This document shows, in pieces, positions 11,555-23,606 of a DNA stretch of 64,000 bases (its first letter is position 1; each line of letters begins with the position of its first letter). The notes beneath the pieces were generated by a model. The model did no database searches and was not told the DNA's origin. It was given only the letters and a program-made list of their open reading frames with translations. The position numbers were made by a program, and so were the translations under genes. Source of the stretch: Strobilurus pachycystidiatus (taxonomy: Eukaryota; Basidiomycota; Agaricomycetes; Agaricales; Physalacriaceae); NCBI GenBank assembly GCA_019915135.1, contig JAHLMK010000007.1, positions 2,604,001 to 2,668,000 on the forward strand. Direction: 5' to 3'.

Positions 11555-12235
11555 ATGTTCCTGCGTGTCTTCTCAGAACTCACCGCCGTCTGTGTCGACT
11601 TCCTATTCTCTCTGACGGTCTACCGCGATGTACAGGCCGCTCTGAAGGAGCCGGAAGAGATTCCGGCGCTCATGAAGAGGATGAGCGACAGTAGGAACGT
11701 AGCTTTGGCGATGGTAAGTGTCACGACCGGCTCAATTGCAAGAGAAATATACCGACAGAGTCTTCACAGCAGGGAACATTCTTCGGGTAACGATCTTGTC
11801 TTTATGATTTTACCTCCAAATAACATCCTCCCTAAGGGTGTACTTCCAGGTGGGACGTATACAGGACGCCGCAATAACCGCCTGTATCCTGCTCACAACG
11901 CTGCAAATATCATTTCTATACAACGACATGGGGCCAGAAAAGTTCCAGGTTTGTTTCATGGAATCACTCGAAGTTCCCCATTTTCGGACCCTAGACAGGA
12001 TCGCGCCAAAGTCGTCGGCGCCGCCTCGCTGGCCATTTCTCACACCCTACCAAATCTATTCATATTTGGAATCGTCGTGCGTGAGATCATTCGGAGCTCT
12101 CCAAATGTCGCGGCGGGTGTACTATGTACACTGTTGGCATGCTTTCCCTGCATATACCACTTTGGTGGCGTTATGGTCGGATGTATGGTGAGAATGATGA
12201 GGCGAGACGGAGAACCACAGCGCGATATGGAATGA
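11555..12235 (+). CDS. Small multi-pass membrane protein, unknown function (164 aa)
   Basis: Three phase-0 exons: 11555-11713, 11850-11948 and 11999-12235, with donors GTAAGT and GTTTGT. The spliced product has about three hydrophobic segments: one in the first exon, one in ITACILLTTLQISFLY, and a pair around HTLPNLFIFGIVV and VLCTLLACFPCIYHFGGV, ending in a basic tail. Reading through the introns would put polar, low-quality sequence between them, so splicing is favoured. No family is recognised. It sits head-to-head with the Ser/Arg-repeat gene, about 650 bases apart. Confidence 0.65.
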   Translation: MFLRVFSELTAVCVDFLFSLTVYRDVQAALKEPEEIPALMKRMSDSRNVALAMVSVTTGSIAREIYRQSLHSREHSSGNDLVFMILPPNNILPKGVLPGGTYTGRRNNRLYPAHNAANIISIQRHGARKVPGLFHGITRSSPFSDPRQDRAKVVGAASLAISHTLPNLFIFGIVVREIIRSSPNVAAGVLCTLLACFPCIYHFGGVMVGCMVRMMRRDGEPQRDME

Positions 12236-13212
12236 ATTGACGGGAACGCAAGAGAAACTGCGAAACTCTGTTGTGATTGTATCGTTAGCGGGTTGAGCAG
12301 GTTTGAAGCTATAATGTTTCTCTGTTGTTCATAATGGCTATCTTGGGATCAGCGAGAAGGTTACTTATAGACTCGAACTGGCGGGTTCCAACATGAATAT
12401 CTTCACGCTAAATCAAACATGTATACCAAGTCAATGGCTGATAGAGAATGAACCAAGGTCGGGACTACTACCAGTCGAGAAGAGGAATGGCAGAGGGAAC
12501 GGCATAACCCTATACTCTCTTGGACTCATGTGCGATGTCAACTGTCGGCCCAAATGGTTCAAATCGACCACTATTAAAGGGGAAAACGCAGCTGGACACA
12601 GTATGGACATTTACCATCTTCGAATTCAAGACGGCTCATAATAATACAGGTGAGAAGACTGCTACGTCGACGATATAAAGAAGAATAGAAACAGCGAATA
12701 TCAATAAGTTGTGTATATAACAGAAGAAAACCGACACATGTTACGACAAAGCGAAGAACAGATAACTCTTTTAAATGTTATAATTACAAGAATCAGAGGG
12801 AAGAAATGAGGCAAGGAAGAGATATAAAAAATGAAGATGATGCAAACATGGTCCGTCCGTCCGCGGCAATCCTATACCATACGCGCGGATGTTATATACT
12901 CGGGCAATAGATCTCTTCGTCAACACTCTTGATAGTGGTTGGGTCGTCACAAAAGCCACAATAGATATCTGCGGGAGGGGAACAGATGCTGGTAAAGGGT
13001 ACAGTTAGGTTCAATGAAGGGTGGGGAATGGGGGTTGTGCTGTTGCTGGCTGATGATACAACTTGGATGCAGTCCGCGTGATTGATACAACATAGCAGAG
13101 GGCGAAAGGATAGATGGTGGTTCCCAGAGTGCGCGGATAGAGTGTTGTACTTTGCAGCGTCACCGGGTTCTCGGAACCAAATGGCGAATAAATATGCAGG
13201 GACCACCTCAAA
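12236..13212. other. Intergenic, no supported gene
   Basis: This is AT-rich 3' flank between two convergent genes. Small open frames at 12393-12641 and 12892-13211 show no recognisable content. Confidence 0.5.
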
Positions 13213-15182
13213 CTAGCTCTTCAACAAATCAATCCCGGCGCCTAGATTACGGTCGTCGGGTCTCCTGAGATGGCCACCTGGAGGAGGCGGAGGAGGCGGA
13301 GGAAGATTTATTCCAGTCCGCGACTGCTGCTCTCCTTCGAACAGCTTTCGCCCGACGTCGGCCCGCAATCCGAGGTTCACCTTGTGTTGAGAAGGGTGTC
13401 CTCGTGATGGCGACGGCGATGCGTGTATGAATTCGTGAATGTTGAACTCGTGGGTAAGAGCTGGTCTGGGACTCGCGTCATGGGATTTCCGCAGCCCAGA
13501 TGGACTGGACGGGACAGACGAATGGGACGAATGAGTCGGAAGCGAGGGCGGAGGAAGTAGCTGCGAAGGCGTGTTAGACCGATGTACTTGACGGGGCATG
13601 CTGCTTCCGCCTGGATATGACTCTCTGCGGCCAAGGTCGCTTCCAATGCTCGAGATACTAGACGTAAATGAGGTTTCGCCACCGCGAGTAAGGCCAGAAG
13701 GAGTCCCACGATAATTGACCCTGCCATTGTCATGGGTATTTGATTCACCGGGCGCGGTGGGAAACAAGACTCTGCCTTTGGCTCGCAGACCATTGCTGTT
13801 GCCACCGAGCGCACGGAACGCGGCCTGATCTCTTGCATTGTTCGCGTCCTTGCCGGGACGCGCCGGTGACGGCGACGTCGCCAAGAAAAGCATCAGATCG
13901 GCAGCTTCGTTATCCGTGGGCGCAGGGCGTGGGGTAGTCTGTTGTTGGACGGATGGATTGTCTGGGGGCGTCGAATCCCTAAATGAAGAGCTAGGCACGG
14001 AAGAGGCAGCTGAGACACCCTGAGGGGGCGGCGGATTTGGGAAACCTCGCGCCGGTCCATGTGCATACGCGGGATACGACTGACTCGAGCCTGCATCAGA
14101 GCCGTCAAAGGAAGAGCGAGGAGATGAGGCACTTCCAGTAACAGAGGGCCGATGTTGCAGGAGAAGAGACGTGAGTGTCTTTGCAGCCTTCATGTCAACG
14201 TCGCCATCGGCATCAACATCATCATTTGTTCGCGACGACTTGGAAGCGCGACCTTTGCCCTTGCGACGAGAGGGGCTGCCGTCGGATCGCCGACTTTTCG
14301 AATGGGCGCGAGTTCCCTCTGCGATACTCCTAGCGACGTTGGCGGCGTGGTCTCGCGGAGAAGGCTCCGGCCGCAGAGGAGCAGCAAGAGGCGGGTCGTT
14401 CGCGTTGAGGATGGTGCGGGCCTGTTGTGGGGGAGGCGGAGCAAGAATAGAAGTAAACAGAGTCTGGCCGCCGAGGCTGTACCGTGCATTACCGCCCGGG
14501 TCGCCTGCAGATCCGTTTATGTTGGAGTAACTGTGGCGCGAGGCGAGGCCGGAAGCAGTGTGGGCCGGCCCAGCTGGACCACGCCGAAGCGGGCTACTGG
14601 TGCCAGCCATGCCCCCAGCGGCGTAGGTGGTCGCGGCGCCGCTGAACCCGACCGCGGTAGGTGGTTTACGTCTGGCGGTGTTGCTGCGGGCGAACGGAAT
14701 GGAGGGCGTCGGACCCTGTGGATGCTGTTCCGTGTCACGAGCAGTAGTATACCGGCTGAGGGCAGGCGTCTTGTGTGACGCATAGGATAGGCGGTTGCGC
14801 AGCGAGCGAGTGAGCTGTTGCGAAGCGAAAAAAAACGATAGGAGGCATCAGCACGACTTCAACGACAGCGAGAAGAGGGCAGGGGACGGGACAGCAGGCA
14901 GGCAGATCCTCCGACCAGCGTCGCCGGCCAGACAGCAAGGCATCGGCGGGGACGCCACCATCTCGGCGGATCGAACGACGCGTCGTAGGGCAGCGATGAC
15001 AAGGGGTCACTCACGTTCGAGAGCTCTGCTCTGGCAATCAGCTTCTGGACGGACTTTTTCTTGTTGTCTCGTTCAAAGCGCTCCATCGACGGCGACGGCG
15101 TGGACTGGGATGGCGTCGATGCATGTGGAATGTAGGCCATCGGCGGTGACGGCGACGTGGCGGAGGAAGACGGCGTAGCCAT
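13213..15182 (-). CDS. WHI5/NRM1-like G1/S transcriptional repressor (589 aa)
   Basis: Two exons on the minus strand, 15182-15015 and 14814-13213, are joined across a 200-base intron. Splicing creates ARAELSNLTRSLRNRLSYA at about residues 50-70, the core of the WHI5/NRM1 motif (helix followed by LR-RL-YA) that binds G1/S transcription factors; neither exon alone shows it. The rest is a long Ser/Pro-rich disordered region with many SP/TP dipeptides, as expected of a CDK-regulated repressor, a KAAKTLTSLLLQHRP segment and a polyproline run near the C-terminus. The family inhibits SBF/MBF-type transcription until phosphorylated by G1 cyclin-CDK. Assignment rests on one short motif plus architecture. 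Confidence 0.7.
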
Positions 15183-15398
15183 GGACGCGTCCGCTTAGTA
15201 GAATAGCAGAGACAAGAAGAAAAGTGTGCTCGTCGCTGTGGACGGCGGTGAGAAAGGGGCGCTCGATGCTGGTCGGTTCTGCTCTCGATGACCGTTTGTC
15301 AGAGACAGGGCACGCATGCCAAAGACGTCGCGTCGCGTGTCGGCAAACTCCGGGTCCGGCTTAAATTCCGCTTGAATTACTCATGTCTCGGCAGTGCC

Positions 15399-16934
15399 TC
15401 ATATTTTCCATCCAGGTACCGACAACTTAGGCGCCGGTACTGGCACTGTATTACCACTGGCCTCCCCATCAACTTCATCCCAGTACCACCGGGGGAGAAA
15501 GCCCACTCTGTCCTCTTTTCCCACAACTTCTTCCACGAGGTTATCATCCAATTTGACAACGTTCACACCGTCTTTCGGAACAAATTTGACTCGCCATACG
15601 GTCTCCGCTTTTTCGCCGCTTTCCTCCAGAATCTTCCTTACGAAGGAGAGAAGCCGGTCTCCCCAGTCCAAGCAAAGTGACGGATCCCATGCACCAGGCT
15701 TCCCACGAACAAGACGCGGTAATGCCGTCGTTTTGAAGGACTGCACTTCCTTCAGTTGCCCAGGGGGTGTCCGGAATCCGACAACGATCTCCTGATATCG
15801 ATGAAATCAGCCCTGCATCCTAATCGTGACCGAACAAGCAACTGCTCACAGGTACCCCAAGAAGGAACGATTGAAAATAGAACTTGAGTAGCTTCCTGCC
15901 CAATGTGAGTCAATGGGGTCAGCGCGGTCCGTGTTGACGACAATTGCAACGACTCGCTTTTCGAACTTGGCTTCATCATGACGGCCACGAATAGCCATGG
16001 ACGTCTTCAGCTCTACAAAAGAGTCCGTATCCCCTGTGTATTTGTCTGTCGACTATCAGAGCATGATCACACGGGCATTGTTTGCCCAGACCTCGAACGC
16101 AATCGACCTCTCCGCCGATGAGTAACCGTTTGTCGCCAAGCTTGGTGCGAACAACACTGCACCACTGGACGTTGGTATCGACGTCCCCTCCCCAGCATGG
16201 AGGTTCACCCGGCACTTTCTGTCCAGGTGGGTGCTGCCGTCGCGGCGTATCCGAGGTTCCATATGATTCAAAGGCATAGCCATAATACATGAACATACGA
16301 TGACGAGGTTCGACGTTGTTTCTACAAGGACAATTGTAATTGTTAGCCAGAGATAATGCGGCATTGATAGAAAGCGAATGACTTCTCTTCTAGTTTCTCC
16401 TGGGAAGTATGTTCTTCAAGGTACATTCTCCCATTGACATACATGACATTGAGATCCCAGCCGTCCCGGTCTTCATACGGGGCCGTTAAAATTCTGCAGG
16501 CATGAAATTCCCACACAAAGAACGAAACGCGACGCGACGTACTTGGTCATGACACCGCGCCATGAAACGACAGCAACGTCCGAAAGGTCTACTTTTCGAC
16601 CCGTCTTAGCACGGCTGTAGGCCTTCAATAGTCCATCAAGCCGGCCCTTTTCTTCTGGTCGTCGAATCCAGCGGTCATAGCCATAGGACAATTCGGCGCC
16701 AATTGGTGGATCCACGAAATATCTCATGCCCGAGTCATCAAACAACAGGTTGCGCGAAGGATCATAAGAGAAGGATAGGATGGGCATAGGCTTCTGGAAT
16801 GGTGGTGGCGTAACATTATGAGCGTTATTACAGTTTGGGTAATGGAGTCGTCCAGACGTGGTCAGACGACGCTGTTTCGGAAGAGGTTCGTCTTCTGGAT
16901 CATGCGAGGACTCTGATAGGGAGCGCTTTGGCAT
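15399..16934 (-). CDS. RAI1: RAI1/DXO-family decapping nuclease (408 aa)
   Basis: Six exons on the minus strand: 16934-16543, 16493-16383, 16321-16092, 16012-15958, 15895-15850 and 15791-15399. The spliced protein contains the family motifs in order: RWIRRPEEKGRLDGLL, VVSWRGVMTK, DGWDLNVMYVNGRMYLEEH, YYGYAFESY, VQWCSVVRTKLGDKRLLIGG, the metal-binding acidic pair in GGEVDCV, ELKTSMAIRG, and KLLKFYFQSFLLGVPEIVVG. The E/D and E-x-K metal ligands are present. Family members remove incomplete caps and pyrophosphates from RNA and stabilise the XRN2/RAT1 exonuclease in the nucleus. The fourth intron (15896-15957) requires a GC donor. The start MPKRSLSESS is the first ATG in frame. Confidence 0.92.
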
Positions 16935-17003
16935 CGTAGGTCCCAAATCCCCGAAAAGCGAATGCAGAACAATTTGGTGATGATGGTAGCAAGACGACAA
17001 GTG

Positions 17004-17556
17004 TCATCGGTCCCGGTCCGAGACCCGCAACTTCACCTTCTTCTTCAACTCATCAGCCAGCTTCGTTTTCAGGGCCTCTCCAGTGCCTCTCTGAAGGAGT
17101 TTGAAGGCTACCACGGCACCGGTCACTTCGAGCTCATTGAAAATCACGGGATAAGCTGCCAAACCTTGACGATTACTATTAGTCGTCCACATCCACCTCC
17201 ACTCGTACCGTCGGTCAAGACAAACAAAGAGCTGCTATTCTCGTGCTTTTTACTGAGCTTTCTTTCTTTCGGAACCCATAACCTTTGTTCTGGTGAAGCT
17301 CTGACTGTTCACGTCTTTGTCTGGCACTCGGCGTTGCCCGGTAGACCGCAGAACTGGCGACTATTGTTCGCCTAATCCAGTCGTCTATGATAATCTGGTT
17401 TGCACTCATATATTTGCCATTGTCAGGGTAATATTGGTATTGACTTGATGAGTCGAAGAGGAACAATGGCGCACCCTCGGTGATGAGTGGCCTCAATGAT
17501 CCATTGTTCTGCCAAAATGGCATTCTGACAAAAGTGAAAGCTGCGCGGTGGGCCAT
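17004..17556 (-). CDS. Hypothetical protein (about 146 aa)
   Basis: A two-exon model is proposed: 17556-17347 and 17234-17004, both phase 0, intron 112 bases. The product starts MAHRAAFTFVRMPFWQNNGS, contains LFVCLDRRYEWRWMW across the splice and ends in a Lys-rich tail. The layout (short beta-rich repeats with a YEWRW segment) recalls small DUF6593-type proteins of mushroom-forming fungi, but the match is weak and from memory. Spacing to the RAI1 start is only about 70 bases, so its 3' end would crowd the RAI1 promoter. It may be a false model. Confidence 0.4.
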
Positions 17557-17662
17557 CGCTGCTGGTATAAAGAGCTTGGGGGCGAAAATGAGTGTCTTAT
17601 TTCGATCTTTTACGACTCTTTTTCACTCTCAACTCTCTTCTTTCGCTTCACTCTTCTCCAAC

Positions 17663-18407
17663 ATGCATTTCTTCCGCACCAGTAAGTGCTCTTCTATCTG
17701 TTAGTATGTTCCTGATTTTGATCTGACGCCACTCAGAACCCCGCGCTCCCTCTGCCCAAGTATTCAACGAAATCTCAAAGAAGTGCAACAACAAGCACTG
17801 CGACTACGTCAACTCCCCGCAGGCCGTGGAGGGTAAATACGTCTGCGCGAAATGTCGCAAGGGCACCTATCGCATCGATGCTCAAGCAGCAGAGGCAGGA
17901 GCGATCTTTTTACTCGAGAAAGACCGCAAGGACATAGCAATGAACAAACGCCACGCCCAGAGACTACAGAGGGAGGCCGCCGGATTGTTGGTCGCCGAGA
18001 ATAAACGAAACGCCGCTCTGCACGACAGCGGCAGCCTGGGTGGCTCAAGTACCAAGGAACAACGTACTCAGGAAAGGAGGACGAAACTCGCCGAGAGGGA
18101 TCCTCATCTCGAGCGACGGCCAGCCCAGAAACGTCAAGGTTTTCCGGACTGTCCTCCTCCTCCATCCTACAACACTCCGCGCCAAACCAAACCCCTCACA
18201 CACTTCGAGATCTACCACGTTGTCCACAAATCGCCGTCCCATGCGACAGTTGGACCAAACCAGACGTTTTGCCATACCCCACCTCGCGAACCCCGGCCAC
18301 AGCAGCCGCTTCGGCCCATCAGGCGTGACGACTTTCTGTACCCGTATCAACGTGCCCCTCACGAGAACGCAGCCCAATACAACAAGGCTGCCATGCACGG
18401 TCTGTGA
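17663..18407 (+). CDS. Basic Cys-rich hypothetical protein (229 aa)
   Basis: A 19-base first exon (17663-17681) is spliced to 17737-18407, turning MHFFRT into MHFFRTKPRAPSAQVFNE. A putative zinc ribbon near the N-terminus has KKCNNKHCDYV followed by YVCAKCRKG (two cysteine pairs about 20 residues apart). The remainder is a charged helix and a Pro/Gln/Arg-rich tail. I do not recognise the family. Confidence 0.6.
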
Positions 18408-18766
18408 TCTCTTCCGTATCACAATGCTATGCTGAATTCGATATCAGGTTACTTTTGAACGTTTGAACGAATGAAGGATGACGACTAAATCAGCGACTGG
18501 CTTCGTTGACAATTGTAACACCAGCATACATTGTACAGATAGCATCACGTTTATGCGTATACGACTTGAAATGCCGTGTGTCCGAGATCACGTTCTGTTT
18601 CGGATAAGCGAAGCGTTTGAGTCAAGTTTGAGTCTTCACATTAAGTAGTCATGTTCTTGGAGCAACGGGCGTATTACACGTGTGCTTCACTCGATGGTAT
18701 TTATGAACGTAGTCCGTCACCCGAGGCTACATCGACACCTTAACCTTGACCCATACCAATCCTACT

Positions 18767-19678
18767 ATGGCGGTCTCTCCTTCCTACACCCCCGTCAACG
18801 CCATCAACTGGGAAATTAGAGATCTCTCTCACCAAGACGTATGGAGCAGAAATGAAAACTCGGTCCCAACGAGTAGGTTGTTCTGCAAGCTTAGCAGGGG
18901 CGATGGAGGGCTTACCAACTCTGTAGAGAGCGCGCATGACGAGCACGTTCCACTAGACCGGCAAATCACTCAATGTCGCGAGGAGGTGAAGAGGATTTTC
19001 GATAGGGTCAGCGCAGGGAAGACAGAGCGCGCCTCGATGAAGGAGGCGTTGGCGGAAGCGGAGAAGAAAGCCGTTGAGGCCAAGCGCCGCATCGAGGAGC
19101 TCGAAGGCCTCGTAACCCAGACGGGGCAGCATCGTGGCACGTTCGGCGCCAGTATCACCGTCGCGAACCCGCAAGCATGGGAGAAGGAGAAAGAGGAGCT
19201 CTTCATCCAACTCGGCGACCTCCAACGAGAAAAAGCTCGAGAGGCAGAAGAGTACACCCACATCCAGAGCCGCCTTGAGGCTAAAACCGACGAGCTTCGT
19301 CGACAGGCAGCTCAACAGGCCGAGGAGATCCAGCGCCTTCGAGAGCAAGTGGAGCAATCGACACAGAGGGAGTCGTTGCACACGAAGCGTATCGAGAACA
19401 TGCAGAGGATCCAGCGAAAGGCGACGAGGGACAGGAACGACGTGCTTGAGACTCTGGAGGCCGGTCTCGACCAGGCCCGCAACGAGGCCGCAGCGTGCAA
19501 AAGGCAGATGGAGGATATTTTGGGAGAGACGGAGCAGCAGATTGCAGCGGCAGAAGTGCGAGGACGCGAGGCTCAATTGAAGGAGTTGCGCGCTCTTTCC
19601 CCGAGAGCAATGTTATCATTCCTTACCTCACAGCAAAGTCGACCAGGTGGAGTATGGGGCTGGTTAGGCAGCGCTTAA
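18767..19678 (+). CDS. Coiled-coil protein (about 285-303 aa)
   Basis: The first ATG in frame is at 18767 (MAVSPSYTP). From about residue 70 to 270 the protein is almost pure heptad-like Glu/Lys/Arg/Ala/Leu sequence, a long coiled coil, ending in a hydrophobic GGVWGWLGSA tail. Inside exon 1 a 54-base GT-AG interval (GTAGGTTG to CTCTGTAG, about 18872-18925) is a multiple of three and can be spliced or retained without frame change; splicing removes an uncharacteristic Cys/Gly segment and is probably normal. No domain assigns function. Confidence 0.65.
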   Translation: MAVSPSYTPVNAINWEIRDLSHQDVWSRNENSVPTSRLFCKLSRGDGGLTNSVESAHDEHVPLDRQITQCREEVKRIFDRVSAGKTERASMKEALAEAEKKAVEAKRRIEELEGLVTQTGQHRGTFGASITVANPQAWEKEKEELFIQLGDLQREKAREAEEYTHIQSRLEAKTDELRRQAAQQAEEIQRLREQVEQSTQRESLHTKRIENMQRIQRKATRDRNDVLETLEAGLDQARNEAAACKRQMEDILGETEQQIAAAEVRGREAQLKELRALSPRAMLSFLTSQQSRPGGVWGWLGSA

Positions 19679-20501
19679 TCATGTTCAGTCTCGTAGTATC
19701 ATCACCGGCGCTGTGCGCTGTAGACACCAATGTCAATATTAAGTTTGGAAGTGAATCGATATGTACGCACTCTACGTCTTCCACGAATTTGTTGTAACAA
19801 TACAGTCTTGTTGTCAACAAAACGGCTGGAAAGAATCGTCCCAGTCCAGCACCGTCCCCGTCCTCGTTGCTAGTGATCTTGATTCCTTGTCGGGCTTTGC
19901 CATCCATTGTCTGATATTCATGCCAACGTTTTCGATTGAGAGAGTTCGTATGTCGTACTGCCAATCTCTCGTTCGTACCATGTGGATAGAAGAAAGCCAG
20001 TGAGCCGCGGCGTTGTGTTGGCACTGCGATCGCCGCCACATTCCCACTCCCTGAGGTCCCTTCCATGTCCCAGGACTCAAATCAAAAGTAAATCGACTGT
20101 AGTTGTACACTTTCTTGAGTCGGTTCAACTTTCATACGAACGTATGAGGGGAACGCACCTCTGTTGAGCCATGACCCTCCTTGTCGCCGGCGACTCCATT
20201 GGTGTCTAGTAGAATGCATCCTATTGGTCGTAATGGATGAACAATATCTCATTCAACATCTTCCAAAGGAAACTTGGAAAGCAAGCTCGGTATTGGATTC
20301 TAGATGATGGTGAAAAGACAAGTGGCGCTATTACCAAATTGGGAAAGACGAGTCGGTGCCCGCGTCCTGCCTTCCTTCTGTTCGCACCGAACGCGAGACA
20401 AGACAGTAGTGAGCAAACTATCCACAATCAGATAATAACATTACAATTAAACAACAAATAACATCTATCAATACAATATCACACTCAGTCTACAGACAAT
20501 C
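19679..20501. other. Intergenic between convergent genes, no supported gene
   Basis: This is AT-rich, with only short overlapping open frames on both strands. The 20440-20500 stretch is probably the 3' UTR of the bromodomain gene. Confidence 0.5.
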
Positions 20502-22755
20502 CTACACGCTGACTTGTACCATGCCTCGAATGCTCTCGGGTGCGAGTGCAATTAGGCTGACTGGCACTCGTTTAGCTAGAGCCAAGAGGTTCAGACGGAT
20601 ACGCTTCATCTCTTCACTCTCCTGGCCATCGCCCTCCATCACCGATCCAGGATTTCGTGCAGCAGTCTTCAATGCCTCTTCCACATACCCCAGCACCTGC
20701 TCCAACTCCTCCGGTGTCTCCAGTCCATATCCAGGAAGGGCCGAGACGTCTGTCTTCTTGAATTTCTTGCCCTCCCATACCTGCTCACTCGTAGCCACCT
20801 CGTCAGGTTGCCGTATGAGGGACCCCATATCGATCTTTTCGCTCCGAAGGTGAATAAGAGGGTAGATATACTCCGAGGCTTGTATGCGCGCCCTGAGTTG
20901 AGCTGGATCATGTGTCGCAGCCGACTCGGATTTGATCGTCGACTCCGCAAGCGTGGCCTCCTCCTTCAAAAGTCTCGAAGTCTCCTTCAAGATGGCGTGC
21001 TGGCCATCGGTCAAAGGATTGACGATATTCTGCTCCACCCATTTCGAGACGGACATGCCCAGTTCGAGTTCATGTTCTGGCATGCAAGGGTGTGACCGCT
21101 TGGGCCGCTTCAAAAACTGCGCCAAGCTGCGGACATACGCGTATCCATCGACGCCGCCATAAACCAGATCGCGAAGATACGCCTCCGCCTCATTCGCGCG
21201 TCGCGAATTGAAGTAGACGCTATCATCCTCGCGTTTGCGTTTCATCCCACTTTCCTCGACATCTAGTTGCTCCCTGATCAGCTCCGGGACATGCTCGTCG
21301 GGTACACCCCTGCGCTTTGTCTCGTCGGCCAAGTCTCCACCCAGAACTGATAGGGTGCCCCAGTCCAAAGTGTGCACTTCGCGTTCATATTTCTCCTTGA
21401 TACGCTCTTCTTCCTTCCTCGTTCTGGTGTAGCTGCGCTGGATGGTCCAATGTTTTCTGATGGTAGACACTGCCGGAATCTGAGGGTCTGAGTGTGCAGG
21501 ATAGGTCACGACGCCAACATGAGTTACAGGTGGCTGAGGCTGGGGGGTAGCTGAACCACTCGCTTCTGGATTCTGAGGTAGAGGTGGTGGGTAAAGAGGT
21601 AAGACTTGAGGGCGCGACAGTAAGTCTGGTGCTAGCGCAGACAAAATTGTGTAGGGATCCTCCACTGATAGAGAATGAACAACTATCGAGCAGCAAGATA
21701 ACCAATACATACTCTCCCAATAATCCAAGCTCCCGTCGCCGTGGAACGGAGGTCCTTCTTTCTCGAATCGTAGTCGTTCTTTCTTGGTCTTGTATTTTTT
21801 GCCTAGATTGACATGAATATCAATGCCGCAAAGTTTGCAAGAGCAACATGCCTTTCAGCTTCAGCGCAAGCATTGTTCGCGCCATATCGGAGTTGGGCGG
21901 GAACACGCCCAATCCATCCTTGACACCAGGCAGATGGCCATCCGCTTCAATGGTCTCCGAAAGCGCGTTCTTTGAGTCGGGCTGCTGCGTCTTCTTGTAA
22001 GGCCCACGCGTACTGCGTCGATTGGGCATTCCATTGGCTACGCCAGACGCGGAGATCACAGACTGGGAACGTCCATTGTGCGCCGGCTCGTCGACGTCCA
22101 TCGGCACAGTGTCGTCGTCGCCGTCGCCGTCAACGTCAACGTCAACATCGCCCTCGTTCTCCACATCGATATTCCAGTCCGTTTCGTACTGTATCACCGC
22201 CGTGCTTGCCTTGGCAATGAGGTCCAGAGACCAAGCCTCAATCTTGTCCGCTTCGGTGAAGTAGATGGAGCCTGGTGGATTGAACGCCTTGGCATTGGCC
22301 GTCACAAGTCGCAGGTCAGACTAGGCAGAGTCAGCAAAGCTTTAGTCCATCGAGGAAGCATAGAACACACGGTGAAGTCTTCTAGAGATCTGTATTTCCC
22401 CCTTGCGACCTTGTTCGACATTGTCCCAAAGTCCATGGGCCGCTTGACAACGGCCGTGTATCCTGGTACCTGCGAGACGTCCACAGGTTCCAGGAAGAAT
22501 GCATAGTCGTCTTTCCTGTGCAAATCGTAAGAAATTTCCTGAATCGCAGCGCCAAATATGCACGTACTTTTTTATCTGCGCAATCAACCTGGCCAGGACC
22601 TCCTTTAACGGCTTAAGCTTGACGGGGCGGGGCGGCTTTACCGCTTTCTGCGACTTGAGCGCCTTCAGCGAGGGCAGCTTGAGGGTAATCCGAGGTTGCG
22701 GTGGCGGTTCTTCATCGTTGTCGACAGTAGCGAAGGTTTCAAAGTTTTCGTCCAT
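20502..22755 (-). CDS. Bromodomain protein, BRD7/BRD9-like (684 aa)
   Basis: Five exons on the minus strand: 22755-22568, 22515-22371, 22320-21852, 21802-21713 and 21664-20502. A single bromodomain spans about residues 45-145: YAFFLEPVDVSQVPGYTAVV, KRPMDFGTMSNKVARGKYRS, then DLRLVTANAKAFNPPGSIYF with the acetyl-lysine-binding Asn in NAKAFN. An Asp-rich acidic stretch follows, then KKYKTKKERLRFEKEGPPFH and a helical C-terminal region. The single bromodomain with this downstream region resembles BRD7/BRD9-type subunits of SWI/SNF remodelers; subunit identity is inference. The intron at 21803-21851 needs a GC donor (AG before GCATGT). It acts in the nucleus on acetylated histones. Confidence 0.85.
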
Positions 22756-22916
22756 TTGCCTGGTGACTGTTCCTCACGTGGCAGGGATTAATGTGTCGAT
22801 CATCCATCCAGATCCATCCCAAGTCAATCGCGTCGAGCAAGATTAAGGCTCTAAATAGTACACCGTTCCAATCTGTTATGTTGGCTTTATACTCTTCTAT
22901 GTCTAGTCAAGACTGT

Positions 22917-23606
22917 CTACAGCTTTGATCGTATACGTTCAAGAAGGGAGGCCGCATCGTCCTCGTCAAGTTCTTGCCTCGATTCAAACTCCATCTTGTG
23001 CATTTGTTCTTTCGTCACAGAGATACGTTTATCCCGAGGCTCCGTCTGGCTCTTTGATCCGAGCACTGGAGCCGGAATTATATGGTAGTGCACCTTGTAC
23101 GCGTTCAATAAGTGTGATCGACGTGGCGCAAGTAACTCAGGCCACGTACGTGGGGTACCGCTTGGGCATACTCTTGATTGCATACCACATTGAGTCCGGT
23201 ATTATACAAGGCTTTGTGTCCTTGGTCAGCCATGACATGGTCAACTACTTTGCAGATCAACTCACCAAGCGTTAGAGCTTTTCCTACTTTCGAAACAGCA
23301 GCGCCTACAGCGGAAGCATACTCTTCGGGGAGTTCTGACAGCCTGGCGTAATGAGCCTTGGGTATAACGAGTGTGTGTCCTTCGCGTAGAGGAAGAATGT
23401 CTGCCAGGCATGGGATTGGTCAAAAGGTGCTCGACAAGCTAGTACTTGTAAATTGTAATACCTAGAATCGCGATAACCTTATCGGTTTCATAGATAACAG
23501 ACGCAGGCGTTTCACCTCTCAGTATGCGACAGAAGGCGCAATCTGGATCGTCGTGCCACACAGAACGCTCTCTGTCCAGATGAGAGTCTATAATGAAGGA
23601 AGTCAT
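22917..23606 (-). CDS. HIT-family nucleotide hydrolase, HNT1/HINT-like (175 aa)
   Basis: Four exons on the minus strand: 23606-23462, 23400-23266, 23220-23150 and 23093-22917. The histidine triad PHVHYHIIPAP is assembled across the third intron. Upstream signatures are DPDCAFCRILRGETPASVIY (start of the HIT fold), DILPLREGHTLVIPKAHYAR and LNVVCNQEYAQAV. HINT-branch enzymes hydrolyse AMP-lysine and related nucleoside phosphoramidates. A charged helical extension of about 40 residues follows the domain. The ATG at 23606 gives the canonical N-terminus. Confidence 0.9.

Noticed and set aside
18953..19576. Minus-strand 207-codon Leu-rich frame.
   Set aside because: It is the antisense of the Glu/Lys/Ala-rich coiled coil; long Leu/Ser frames opposite such repeats are expected.
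22078..22506. Plus-strand 142-codon frame rich in Val/Asn/Arg.
   Set aside because: It is the antisense of the Asp-rich acidic stretch and bromodomain exons.
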